NCBI GenBank assembly: GCA_015662615.1
Contig: DQTU01000029.1
Location: 1 to 13,646 of the forward strand
Reading direction: 5' to 3'
Source of the DNA: Campylobacterales bacterium
Lineage (GTDB): Bacteria > Campylobacterota > Campylobacteria > Campylobacterales > QNZT01
DNA: 13,646 nucleotides
Part shown: one piece after another, positions 6,210 through 12,298 of the stretch
How positions within the stretch are numbered: position 1 is the first letter of the stretch
Layout of the letters: each line of letters starts with the position of its first letter
The notes under the pieces: model-generated
Told to the model about the DNA's origin: nothing
Seen by the model: the letters and a program-made list of their open reading frames with translations, nothing else
Databases searched by the model: none
Translations under genes and position numbers: made by a program

Positions 6210-6236
6210 ACATCGGTTCACAATTGTGATACTTGA
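6210..6236 (-). promoter_or_regulatory. Sigma-28 (FliA)-type promoter of flaG-fliD-fliS
   Basis: Read on the minus strand, TCAAGTAT (6229-6236) is followed by an 11-base spacer and ACCGATGT (6210-6217). The FliA consensus is TAAAGTTT-N11-GCCGATAA; matches are 6 of 8 and 5 of 8 with the correct spacing and an intact CCGAT core. Transcription would start about 22 bases before the flaG start codon. The family-level expectation that flaG-fliD-fliS is a late sigma-28 unit agrees. Confidence 0.6.
6218..6229. repeat. Perfect 12-base palindrome in the flaG promoter spacer
   Basis: TCACAATTGTGA is its own reverse complement and fills the spacer between the two sigma-28 elements. The half site TTGTGA recurs at 6264-6269 and 6293-6298 in the same intergenic region. 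It may be an operator for a dimeric regulator; no regulator can be named. Confidence 0.4.
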
Positions 6237-6263
6237 TAAGCAATGTTTAAAATTTATAACAAT

Positions 6264-6292
6264 TTGTGATAAAATCAGAAAAAGTTTACTAT
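6264..6292 (+). promoter_or_regulatory. Weak sigma-70-like promoter for the gene at 6318
   Basis: TTGTGA (6264-6269) and TACTAT (6287-6292) are 17 bases apart and each match 4 of 6 consensus bases. A start near 6299 would precede the strong GGGGGAGG ribosome site (about 6303-6310). An alternative -10 is TAAAAT (6270-6275). Some promoter must exist here, because the gene is divergent from flaG and has nothing upstream. Confidence 0.3.
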
Positions 6293-6317
6293 TTGTGACA
6301 AAGGGGGAGGATATAGT

Positions 6318-6656
6318 ATGAAAATCGCACTTTTATGTGATTCACTTTTGTTAAAAAGATCGTTGGAGATTTATTTACAAGGACATATAGTTTCACAAGA
6401 GTATGCAGAGCTTATCATTTGTGATAGATTACGCCAAATGGACAAACCAACTTTATTGGTAAGTCATACTAAAAAAGCAGATCTTAGAGTTCCTTTCACA
6501 AAAGCAGAACTTTTTTGGGCATTAGAAGAGTTTTATTTGAAGATATTGGAATCTGAGATATTACTCTCTTCAAAAGAGCAGATGAAACCATTTATCGAAA
6601 AGCTTAATAAAAAACATCACAATAAAATAGCAAAACTTGCACGAAAGATATCATGA
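6318..6656 (+). CDS. Unrecognised 112-aa protein, possibly a degenerate receiver-like fold
   Basis: I do not recognise a family. The first 75 residues alternate short strands and helices in a receiver-like order: MKIALLCD strand with D8, a helix, LIICD strand ending in D36, PTLLVSH strand (44-50), ADLRVPF (54-60), then an amphipathic helix. It lacks the usual KP lysine and is about 40 residues shorter than a true receiver domain, so phosphorylation is doubtful. The C-terminal part (about 85-112) is Lys-rich and could touch nucleic acid or a partner. It starts at ATG 6318 after a strong GGGGGAGG site and overlaps rsmD by 4 nt (ATGA), so the two are co-translated. It lies divergent to the flaG operon. 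No membrane segment or signal peptide is visible. Confidence 0.75.
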   Translation: MKIALLCDSLLLKRSLEIYLQGHIVSQEYAELIICDRLRQMDKPTLLVSHTKKADLRVPFTKAELFWALEEFYLKILESEILLSSKEQMKPFIEKLNKKHHNKIAKLARKIS

Positions 6657-7231
6657 ACTTTCATATTACAATAACAGGTGGTAAATACAAAGGTAAAAAA
6701 TTAGAGTCTGCATCTTTATCTACAACACGAAGTACAAAATCTATCATCAAAGGATCTCTATTTGATACTTTGCAGTTTGATATTGTAGATCAAAACTTTA
6801 TTGAGGTTTTTGGTGGTTCTGGATCCATGGGGTTAGAGGCAGTCAGTCGTGGAGCAAAAAAAGCTTATTTTATTGAGAGAGATCCCAAAGCCTATAATGT
6901 GTTAAAAAGAAACTGTGACATGATAGATAGTGTGCGAACTTCTGCTATAAGAGGTAATAGTTTTGAGGTTTACCCAAAGTTGGTGGAGGAGTTGTCTCAA
7001 AAAAATGAGAAAGCGTATCTCTATTTTGATCCTCCTTTTGATAGTCGAGAGGGAATGGAAGATATTTATGAAAAAGTGCTCTCGTTGATTGCAAATACAC
7101 CTAAAGAGATAGTTATCATGATTATTGTTGAACACGCTTCTAAGACAAAGATGCCTGAGATTATCGGAAGTTTTAGGCAAAAAAAGAGCAAGAAGTTTGG
7201 TAAAAGTTCTTTGAGCTATTATTTGGCATAG
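6653..7231 (+). CDS. rsmD: 16S rRNA (guanine966-N2)-methyltransferase RsmD
   Basis: RsmD methylates N2 of G966 of 16S rRNA in the assembling 30S subunit using S-adenosylmethionine. The 192-residue protein begins with ITGGKYKGKKL, the N-terminal family signature, followed by a TTRSTKSIIKGSLFDTL stretch in which the usual TRPT is TRST. The SAM-binding loop is FGGSGSMGLEA (residues 53-63), E75 is the acidic residue after strand 2, and the catalytic motif is DPPF (126-129). Length is normal. It overlaps the upstream unrecognised gene by 4 nt. Its last codons (TTG GCA TAG) overlap a sigma-54-type promoter for the flagellar genes downstream, so the gene end is under double constraint. Confidence 0.92.
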   Translation: MNFHITITGGKYKGKKLESASLSTTRSTKSIIKGSLFDTLQFDIVDQNFIEVFGGSGSMGLEAVSRGAKKAYFIERDPKAYNVLKRNCDMIDSVRTSAIRGNSFEVYPKLVEELSQKNEKAYLYFDPPFDSREGMEDIYEKVLSLIANTPKEIVIMIIVEHASKTKMPEIIGSFRQKKSKKFGKSSLSYYLA

Positions 7232-7240
7232 TTCTTGCTT
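7224..7240 (+). promoter_or_regulatory. Sigma-54 (RpoN)-type promoter of flgI and the rod-binding gene
   Basis: TGGCATAGTTCTTGCTT has the invariant GG (7225-7226) and GC (7237-7238) exactly ten bases apart, matching the -24/-12 consensus TGGCA-N6-TTGC. Transcription would start near 7250, about 22 bases before flgI. In Campylobacter and Helicobacter many rod, ring and hook genes belong to the RpoN class, which agrees. The -24 element lies in the last codons and stop of rsmD. Confidence 0.7.
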
Positions 7241-7271
7241 TAAATCAGTCACTATATATTAAGGGATTATT

Positions 7272-8321
7272 TTGGGTTTAAGAGTAGTTTTTATTTTACT
7301 TATCATGATTGAGGCATTATTTGCCACTAAAATTAAAGATATTACCAATGTTGTTGGTGTTCGTGATAACCAGCTTATCGGTTATGGATTAGTTGTAGGG
7401 CTTAGTGGTGCAGGTGATGGTTCATCTTCTGAATTTACAAGACAAGCAATTTCAAGTATGCTGCAAAGTGTAAATGTCAAAGTAAACTCAAGCAAAGTAA
7501 AATCTAAAAATGTTGCAGCAGTAGTTGTGACGGCAAAACTTCCTGCTTTTTCTCGTCATGGTGATCGTCTTGATATTGAAGTCTCTTCTATTGGAGATGC
7601 AAAATCAATTCTTGGGGGAACCTTAGTCATGACTCCTTTAAAAGCGGTTGATGGAGAGGTCTACGCATTAGCTCAAGGAAGTATCAATAAAGGATTCAGT
7701 CCTGGTGGCAAAAATAGTAGAAAAGCAACAGTAGCAAAAATCTTTGATGGGGCTTTGGTTGAGCGTGAAGTAGCTTATGATATTAACAGCAAGAGCATGA
7801 TAAGGTTGAGTCTTAAAAAATCTGATTTTACAGTAGCAACAAAGATTCAAAAGAGACTTAATAGTAATTTTGGACAAGGTGTAGCAACGGCTATTGATTC
7901 TCGAACTATTGAGTTGAGACGACCAGTAAACTTAAGCATGGTAGAGTTTTTAGCACATGTAAATGAGACCAATATCCAACATTCAGGTGCAAATAAAGTG
8001 GTAATTGATCAACGGACAGGAACAGTTGTGGCAGGTTTAAATATTGCAGTTGAACCTGTAATAGTAAGTCATGGGGATCTTACACTTAAGATCATGCCTG
8101 CATCTTCTCTTCCAAAATCTGATGCGAATAATTATCAATATGGAGATGAAACAAGTATCTCTGTAAATAACAATATCATTCGAATGAAAGAAGGAGAAGT
8201 GACAGTTGCAAATATCGCAAGGGTACTTCAAAAATTAGGAGCAAAACCTGCTGATATTATAACTGTCATGCAAACCATCAAAAGAGCTGGTGGAATCAAC
8301 GCCGAGTTGGAAATCATCTAA
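7272..8321 (+). CDS. flgI: Flagellar P-ring protein FlgI
   Basis: FlgI is exported to the periplasm and assembles into the P-ring, the bushing for the rod in the peptidoglycan layer. The 349-residue protein has a Sec signal peptide (R4, hydrophobic core, likely cleavage after ALFA at residue 18). The mature start TKIKDITNVVGVRDNQLIGYGLVVGLSGAGD, given here in two parts as TKIKDITNVVGVRDN and QLIGYGLVVGLSGAGD, is highly typical. The C-terminus also fits (ARVLQKLGAKPADIITVMQ). The start is TTG at 7272, supported by AAGGGA (7261-7266) five bases upstream and by the signal peptide; no ATG upstream is in frame. First gene behind the RpoN-type promoter. Its stop overlaps the next start by one base (TAATG). 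Confidence 0.95.
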   Translation: MGLRVVFILLIMIEALFATKIKDITNVVGVRDNQLIGYGLVVGLSGAGDGSSSEFTRQAISSMLQSVNVKVNSSKVKSKNVAAVVVTAKLPAFSRHGDRLDIEVSSIGDAKSILGGTLVMTPLKAVDGEVYALAQGSINKGFSPGGKNSRKATVAKIFDGALVEREVAYDINSKSMIRLSLKKSDFTVATKIQKRLNSNFGQGVATAIDSRTIELRRPVNLSMVEFLAHVNETNIQHSGANKVVIDQRTGTVVAGLNIAVEPVIVSHGDLTLKIMPASSLPKSDANNYQYGDETSISVNNNIIRMKEGEVTVANIARVLQKLGAKPADIITVMQTIKRAGGINAELEII

Positions 8322-8605
8322 TGGAAATTGATAACACGCTTGCAACAATTTCAGTATTTGACCCTAAAAAAATTACACTAACAGATGATGATAAAAAGCT
8401 CAAAGAACAGACTGATAATTTTGAAGCTTTTATGATAAAAAGTATTTTAGATATCTCACTAAAAAGAGAAAATCCGCTCTTTGGAAAAGATGCTGGAGAT
8501 AAGATTTATAACTCCATGTACAACGATACCATGTCAAAAGCTTTGAGTGGTGGTATGGGATATAGTGAACTACTTTTTAACTTTCTAAAAGAACAAAGCA
8601 ATTAA
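8321..8605 (+). CDS. flgJ: Rod-binding protein (FlgJ N-terminal domain only)
   Basis: A 94-residue protein equivalent to the N-terminal half of enteric FlgJ, which caps and helps assemble the rod. Family features are FEAFMIKSIL (about residues 34-43), the central NPLFGKDAGDKIYNSM and the end GGMGYSELLFNFLK. The muramidase (glucosaminidase) half found in Salmonella FlgJ is absent, as is usual in Campylobacterota, so another enzyme must open the peptidoglycan. Translation is coupled to flgI through the TAATG overlap. A small AT-only hairpin follows 15 bases after the stop. Confidence 0.88.
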   Translation: MEIDNTLATISVFDPKKITLTDDDKKLKEQTDNFEAFMIKSILDISLKRENPLFGKDAGDKIYNSMYNDTMSKALSGGMGYSELLFNFLKEQSN

Positions 8606-8619
8606 ATCCTTTCCTAAGT

Positions 8620-8641
8620 AAATTAAAGATATTTAATTTTT
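8620..8641 (+). terminator. AT-only hairpin with T-tract after flgJ
   Basis: AAATTAAA (8620-8627) and TTTAATTT (8632-8639) form a perfect 8-bp stem with loop GATA, and the descending arm ends in five consecutive T (8637-8641). With no G:C pair it is weak, but it lies between the flgJ stop and the next promoter, where the flgI transcript could end. Confidence 0.4.
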
Positions 8642-8650
8642 AAAAAAAGT

Positions 8651-8677
8651 TAATGTTTTTTGTATTTATGTCGATCT
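8651..8677 (+). promoter_or_regulatory. Sigma-28 (FliA)-type promoter of flgN-flgK
   Basis: TAATGTTT (8651-8658, 7 of 8 matches to TAAAGTTT) is followed by exactly 11 bases and GTCGATCT (8670-8677, 5 of 8 matches to GCCGATAA, with CGAT intact). Spacing is the same as at the flaG promoter, and both end in CGATnT, like the CGAT-core sites of Campylobacter. A start near 8684 would be about 28 bases before flgN. A plain sigma-70 -10 in the following TATA-rich stretch (8681-8696) is an alternative. Confidence 0.5.
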
Positions 8678-8711
8678 ATATATAAGTATATATAAGATGT
8701 AAGGACAAATC

Positions 8712-9140
8712 ATGATCACAAAACAACTAGAAAGTGCGATACAAGATATTGATGCTTTGATAGCATTAACAAAGTCAGATATAGAAGATATAAAAGAAGC
8801 ACAACATGATAAACTTAGTGATCGCTTAGGAGAAAAAGAGCGTTTGATTAGTTCGTTTGAACATAAAAAAACAGCGCTTAATAGTGAGCTTTTAAAACTT
8901 ACACAAAGCAATGTAGGAAAATCCATAGATCAAATTTTAAGTGATGATGAGGCAGACACTTTAACACTTTTTAAAGATAAACTCGCAAGTCTGAAATCAG
9001 TCAATAAAGATTACGCAAAATTTGTAGCAACGATTAGTGAATTTTATAATTCTCTTATCGATAAAATGTTTACACTAGAGGGGAATGGTTATGAAAAAAA
9101 TACCCTTCGCTCTGCGACACTTTTTATGGTATCGGCGTAA
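8712..9140 (+). CDS. flgN: FlgN-like flagellar export chaperone
   Basis: A 142-residue, almost wholly helical protein resembling the FlgN family. The central stretch KERLISSFEHKKTALNSELL, with alternating charged and hydrophobic residues, predicts a coiled coil. FlgN holds the hook-filament junction proteins FlgK and FlgL for export, and this gene lies immediately before flgK, as does the FlgN-like gene of Campylobacter jejuni (Cj1465). Similarity is by pattern and position; the family is divergent. The start ATG has AAGGAC five bases upstream. The AAGGAGG ribosome site of flgK begins in its stop codon, indicating coupling. In C. jejuni flgM comes just before this gene, but here it is absent. 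Confidence 0.75.
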   Translation: MITKQLESAIQDIDALIALTKSDIEDIKEAQHDKLSDRLGEKERLISSFEHKKTALNSELLKLTQSNVGKSIDQILSDDEADTLTLFKDKLASLKSVNKDYAKFVATISEFYNSLIDKMFTLEGNGYEKNTLRSATLFMVSA

Positions 9141-9152
9141 GGAGGTCTCATA

Positions 9153-11003
9153 ATGGGAATTTTTGATTCATTACATATAGGCTATAGTGGACTTAGTGCT
9201 TCACAATCAGCTATAAATACTACCAGTCACAATATCTCAAATGCCAATACGGAAGGTTATTCGAAACAGGTAGTAACTCAAAAAGTTAATTATCCTATCA
9301 GTAATATTCCAGGTGATGCTGGCTCAGGCACACATGTATCCTCTATCACAAGAGCACATGATGAGTTTGTTTATGGTAGGCTAAAAAGTAGTAGTGCAAA
9401 TGTGGCATATTCTGAAAAGATGGAAGCAACATTGCAAGAGATTACGACTTATGCCCCTGATCTAGATAATTTAGGAATTGCAAAAGATATAAAAGACTTT
9501 TTCTCTTCATGGAGTGATGTAGCCCAAAATCCAAGTGATGATTCGCAAAAAGTGGTATTACTTCGCTCAATGGAATCATTGACACAAAACGTAAATGAGA
9601 CAAGTTCAAAACTACATGATTTGCAAGATAGGCTCAATGAAGAGTTTAAAGATGGCATCAACGAAGTCAATAGACTTGCGAGTGGAATAGTTGAGTTAAA
9701 TAAAAATATCAATAAAGTTGAAAACACGAATAGTTCAAATGCTAATGCAAATGATTTAAGAGATCAAAGAGATGCGCTAGAGCTAAAGCTCTCAAAAATG
9801 TTAAATATTGAAGTTTCCAAAGGTAGCATAGTAACAGAGTATGGTGCTACAGCAAATAGAACAGACATGGGAACAGATTATAATATAAATATTGGTGGAT
9901 TTAACATTGTTGATGGGGCTACATTCCATCCTTTAAGAGCAGAAGATGGTGTTAATTCTTCAACTTTAAATTCTGTTTATTATATGGATCATAGCCAAAA
10001 GAAGGTGGATATTACAGGTGCTATCAGAGGGGGAGAGCTGGGGGCTATTTTAGATCTTCGTGGTGATAAAATTGACTCAAATACAGGACGGGCTACAAAC
10101 TCTAAAATTCAAAATTATATCGATGATTTAGATACTTTTGCAAATACTTTTAAACAAGCTGTAAATAGTGTTTATGCAAGTAATGCACAAGATAGTATTG
10201 CAACGGATGATTTAGGAGCTATTGGTGAGAGTGGATCAGTTGTCAATCTTGAAGGTATAAAAGAAGGTAGTTTTGATATAAAAGTATATGACAACTTGGG
10301 CAATGAAGTTGCCTCAAGAGCTATTACCATTGATGCTAGAACTTCTCTTCATACAAATGCAGATGGCAGTATAAATCCAAATAGTATTGTAGAACAAATC
10401 AATGCAAACAGAGATGATAATTTAGATAATGATGGAACAAATGATTTAGATGATCTGTTTAGTGCTGACATTGTAGATGGTAAACTTCGTATCTCATCAT
10501 CATCTGGAGGTAATTATACAATTGCAATTGAAGACAATGGTACAAATTTTGCAGGTGTAACAGGAGTCAATAAACTTTTTGAAGGAGATAGTGCTGGAAA
10601 TTTAAAATTGGCATCTAATATCAGAAATAACCCTTCAAATATAGCAGGCAATAAAGCCCCAATTGATGGAAATAGTGATTTGGCAAGTCAGATGGTTTCA
10701 CTTCAGTATGAAACACTATCATTTAAAAGACCAAATGGTAGTACAACAGAGCAGGGGATTGAGTCATTTTATCGATTCAGTAGTTCTAGAGTTGCTGCTG
10801 ATGCGCATCAAGCTACGATCAATAAAGAGTCAGCAGAGCTTTTAAATAAAACGGTAAGCGATCAGTTCAAATCCGTAAGTGGTGTTGATATGGATGAAGA
10901 GTTGGTAAATCTTATGATGTACCAAACCGCTTATCAAGCCAATGCAAAATTGATTACGACAATTGATCAGTTGATGAACACGTTGCTTGGTATGAAACAG
11001 TAA
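9153..11003 (+). CDS. flgK: Flagellar hook-filament junction protein FlgK (HAP1)
   Basis: FlgK is the first junction protein between hook and filament. The 616-residue protein has the rod/hook N-terminal domain (MGIFDSLHIGYSGL, then SHNISNANTEGYSKQ, residues about 25-39). The C-terminal domain is equally typical (ELVNLMMYQTAYQANAKLI and a final helix ending LLGMKQ). Both ends form the coiled coil of axial proteins. Residues 421-434 are an Asp-rich loop (DxDxDG type) in the exposed middle, possibly calcium binding. The start has a near-perfect AAGGAGG site (9138-9144). The middle domain is somewhat longer than in enteric FlgK (about 547 aa). Its stop is two bases from the stop of the convergent gene, with no terminator seen. 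Confidence 0.95.
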   Translation: MGIFDSLHIGYSGLSASQSAINTTSHNISNANTEGYSKQVVTQKVNYPISNIPGDAGSGTHVSSITRAHDEFVYGRLKSSSANVAYSEKMEATLQEITTYAPDLDNLGIAKDIKDFFSSWSDVAQNPSDDSQKVVLLRSMESLTQNVNETSSKLHDLQDRLNEEFKDGINEVNRLASGIVELNKNINKVENTNSSNANANDLRDQRDALELKLSKMLNIEVSKGSIVTEYGATANRTDMGTDYNINIGGFNIVDGATFHPLRAEDGVNSSTLNSVYYMDHSQKKVDITGAIRGGELGAILDLRGDKIDSNTGRATNSKIQNYIDDLDTFANTFKQAVNSVYASNAQDSIATDDLGAIGESGSVVNLEGIKEGSFDIKVYDNLGNEVASRAITIDARTSLHTNADGSINPNSIVEQINANRDDNLDNDGTNDLDDLFSADIVDGKLRISSSSGGNYTIAIEDNGTNFAGVTGVNKLFEGDSAGNLKLASNIRNNPSNIAGNKAPIDGNSDLASQMVSLQYETLSFKRPNGSTTEQGIESFYRFSSSRVAADAHQATINKESAELLNKTVSDQFKSVSGVDMDEELVNLMMYQTAYQANAKLITTIDQLMNTLLGMKQ

Positions 11004-11005
11004 AA

Positions 11006-11389
11006 CTATGAGCTAGAAGCGGCATTAATATATAGATACTCATAGATATCTGGTGTCCAAATATTGTTAAAATTTACTTCTGGACAGATGCTGGTAATTG
11101 TGTCTGCAAGTTTCCCTTTTTTTGCGATCTCTTCCCACTGCTCTTTAGTCTTTTGTCTTGCAAGTGAAAACCCGCTCATTTTACAATCTTTTTGCAGTTC
11201 ATCTTGGTATAATTTTTCACCATCGGATACAATACCTGTTTGAACTAAGCTCTCTTGCTCATTTTGGACTTTCTGTTCAGTTTGTGCTTGAATACTAGCT
11301 TGTGAACTCTTTTGAAAATTTTGTATGTATGTGCTTATAAAAAATAGTGATATTGCGAAAAATGTAAAAAATATAATTTTTTTAATCAT
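11006..11389 (-). CDS. Membrane-anchored periplasmic protein, possibly a haem-less cytochrome-c-like fold
   Basis: I do not recognise a named family. The 127-residue protein starts with a Lys-Lys n-region and a hydrophobic stretch of about 18 residues (5-21), a signal anchor or uncleaved signal peptide. A Gln-rich linker follows (about 23-50), then a small globular domain (about 55-125). That domain begins DGEKLYQDELQKDCKMSG, which resembles the start of a class I cytochrome c (GxxLYxxxCxxCH) but lacks the CxxCH haem site. Its two cysteines, C69 and C102, could form a disulfide. It is single and convergent with flgK, with AAGGAA before its ATG and a TATAAT (11420-11425) upstream. The cytochrome-like reading is inference. 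Confidence 0.7.
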   Translation of the reverse strand: MIKKIIFFTFFAISLFFISTYIQNFQKSSQASIQAQTEQKVQNEQESLVQTGIVSDGEKLYQDELQKDCKMSGFSLARQKTKEQWEEIAKKGKLADTITSICPEVNFNNIWTPDIYEYLYINAASSS

Positions 11390-11419
11390 GTTTTATTCCT
11401 TTTTAAATTTAAAAAAATT

Positions 11420-11425
11420 ATTATA
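11420..11425 (-). promoter_or_regulatory. -10 element for the gene at 11006-11389
   Basis: On the minus strand this is a perfect TATAAT, preceded directly by TG, about 31 bases before the start codon. No -35 is visible upstream in the A/T runs. The same 105-base spacer also serves the divergent permease gene. Confidence 0.4.
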
Positions 11426-11464
11426 CAGTTATAAATTTAATTTTTTTTTAAAGTATTTAAACTA

Positions 11465-11470
11465 TATAAT
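11465..11470 (+). promoter_or_regulatory. -10 element for the permease operon
   Basis: A perfect TATAAT lies 24 bases before the TTG start of the permease. The sequence upstream is a long T-rich run without a -35, a pattern common for housekeeping promoters of Campylobacter relatives. The two divergent -10 elements are 39 bases apart, so the polymerases could interfere. Confidence 0.4.
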
Positions 11471-11494
11471 TAAAAAAAATAAGCGAGTTACTGT

Positions 11495-12298
11495 TTGAAA
11501 ATTCCCTATATTAGTATATCCCTTTTAGTTATGATTGTTGTGATGAGTTTTTTTGGTAACTCTATCTATCATGTATCGCCCTATGAACTTGATAAAAGTG
11601 CTATACTCTTACCCCCTTCATATGAGCATCTTATGGGAACAGATCGTCTAGGGCGTGATGTTTTGGCTAGGATGTTTGAGGGTGGAAAAGTGAGCCTGAG
11701 CATTGGTGTTGGATCTGCGGTAATTGCCTCTTTTGTAGGGCTTATGGTAGGTGTATCCGCTGGATTTTTTAGAGGAAAAAGTGATAAAATTATTATAATT
11801 TTAATCGATCTTTTTCTAACTTTTCCTACATTTTTCCTTCTTCTTGCTCTTATCTCATACATGAGTGCTTCCATCTGGGTTCTTGTTTTTATCATCTCTA
11901 TCACAGGTTGGATGGGTATGGCGAGGCTTATCAGAAGTGAAAGTTTTGCAATTGGAAATAAGCCATTTATCAAAGTTTTACAATTAGGCGGGGTGAGTAA
12001 AATAAAGATTATTTTGAAATATTTTACACCACTTTTGGCTCCTATATTTTTTATTTCATTCACTTTTGGGGTAGGGGGAGCGATATTGGCAGAGAGTGGG
12101 CTTAGTTTTTTAGGGATTGGAATCATGCCTCCGCAAATTAGCTGGGGAAGTGTTTTGAGCGAAGGGAAAAGTGTGGTTGATATCGCTTGGTGGCTTAGTT
12201 TTTTTCCTGGACTTATGATATTTTTAGTGATATTTTGTCTTGTTAACATCTCTGATTATTTACAACGCTACACCAATCAAAAAGATAAAGTCATCTAA
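11495..12298 (+). CDS. ABC transporter permease, OppC/DppC type
   Basis: One of the two inner-membrane permeases of a peptide/nickel-class ABC importer. The 267-residue protein has an N-terminal membrane helix, the family signature HLMGTDRLGRDVLARM (residues 45-60), further helices, and the conserved SGLSFLGIGIMPPQISWGS (201-219). The EAA coupling loop (about 155-183) keeps its Gly and C-terminal Pro-rich end, but the initial EAA residues are poorly kept. The start is TTG at 11495, with a weak GCGAG site upstream and no in-frame ATG before the first helix. No OppB-type permease, ATPase or binding protein is beside it; the partners must be elsewhere. It ends flush against the next start codon, so both are co-transcribed. 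Substrate is not predictable. Confidence 0.88.
   Translation: MKIPYISISLLVMIVVMSFFGNSIYHVSPYELDKSAILLPPSYEHLMGTDRLGRDVLARMFEGGKVSLSIGVGSAVIASFVGLMVGVSAGFFRGKSDKIIIILIDLFLTFPTFFLLLALISYMSASIWVLVFIISITGWMGMARLIRSESFAIGNKPFIKVLQLGGVSKIKIILKYFTPLLAPIFFISFTFGVGGAILAESGLSFLGIGIMPPQISWGSVLSEGKSVVDIAWWLSFFPGLMIFLVIFCLVNISDYLQRYTNQKDKVI

Noticed and set aside
6218..6229. TCACAATTGTGA as a CRP site
   Set aside because: CRP half sites (TGTGA/TCACA) are separated by six bases in the opposite orientation; here the half sites abut in reverse order.
6181..6243. Longer N-terminus for FlaG, from 6243
   Set aside because: The start has no clear ribosome site and would place the sigma-28-type promoter inside the coding region; ATG 6180 has AAAGGAG.
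6233..6262. A sigma-54 site upstream of flaG, from the minus-strand TTGCTT
   Set aside because: There is no GG ten bases before the GC, which is the invariant part of the motif.
6902..7252. A 116-codon minus-strand open frame over the rsmD end
   Set aside because: It runs opposite the rsmD motifs including DPPF, and has the composition of an antisense reading.
11581..12249. A 222-codon minus-strand open frame opposite the permease gene
   Set aside because: It is antisense to a clear OppC-type protein, its product is a Lys/Pro/Ile-rich sequence with no family features, and no ribosome site supports it.
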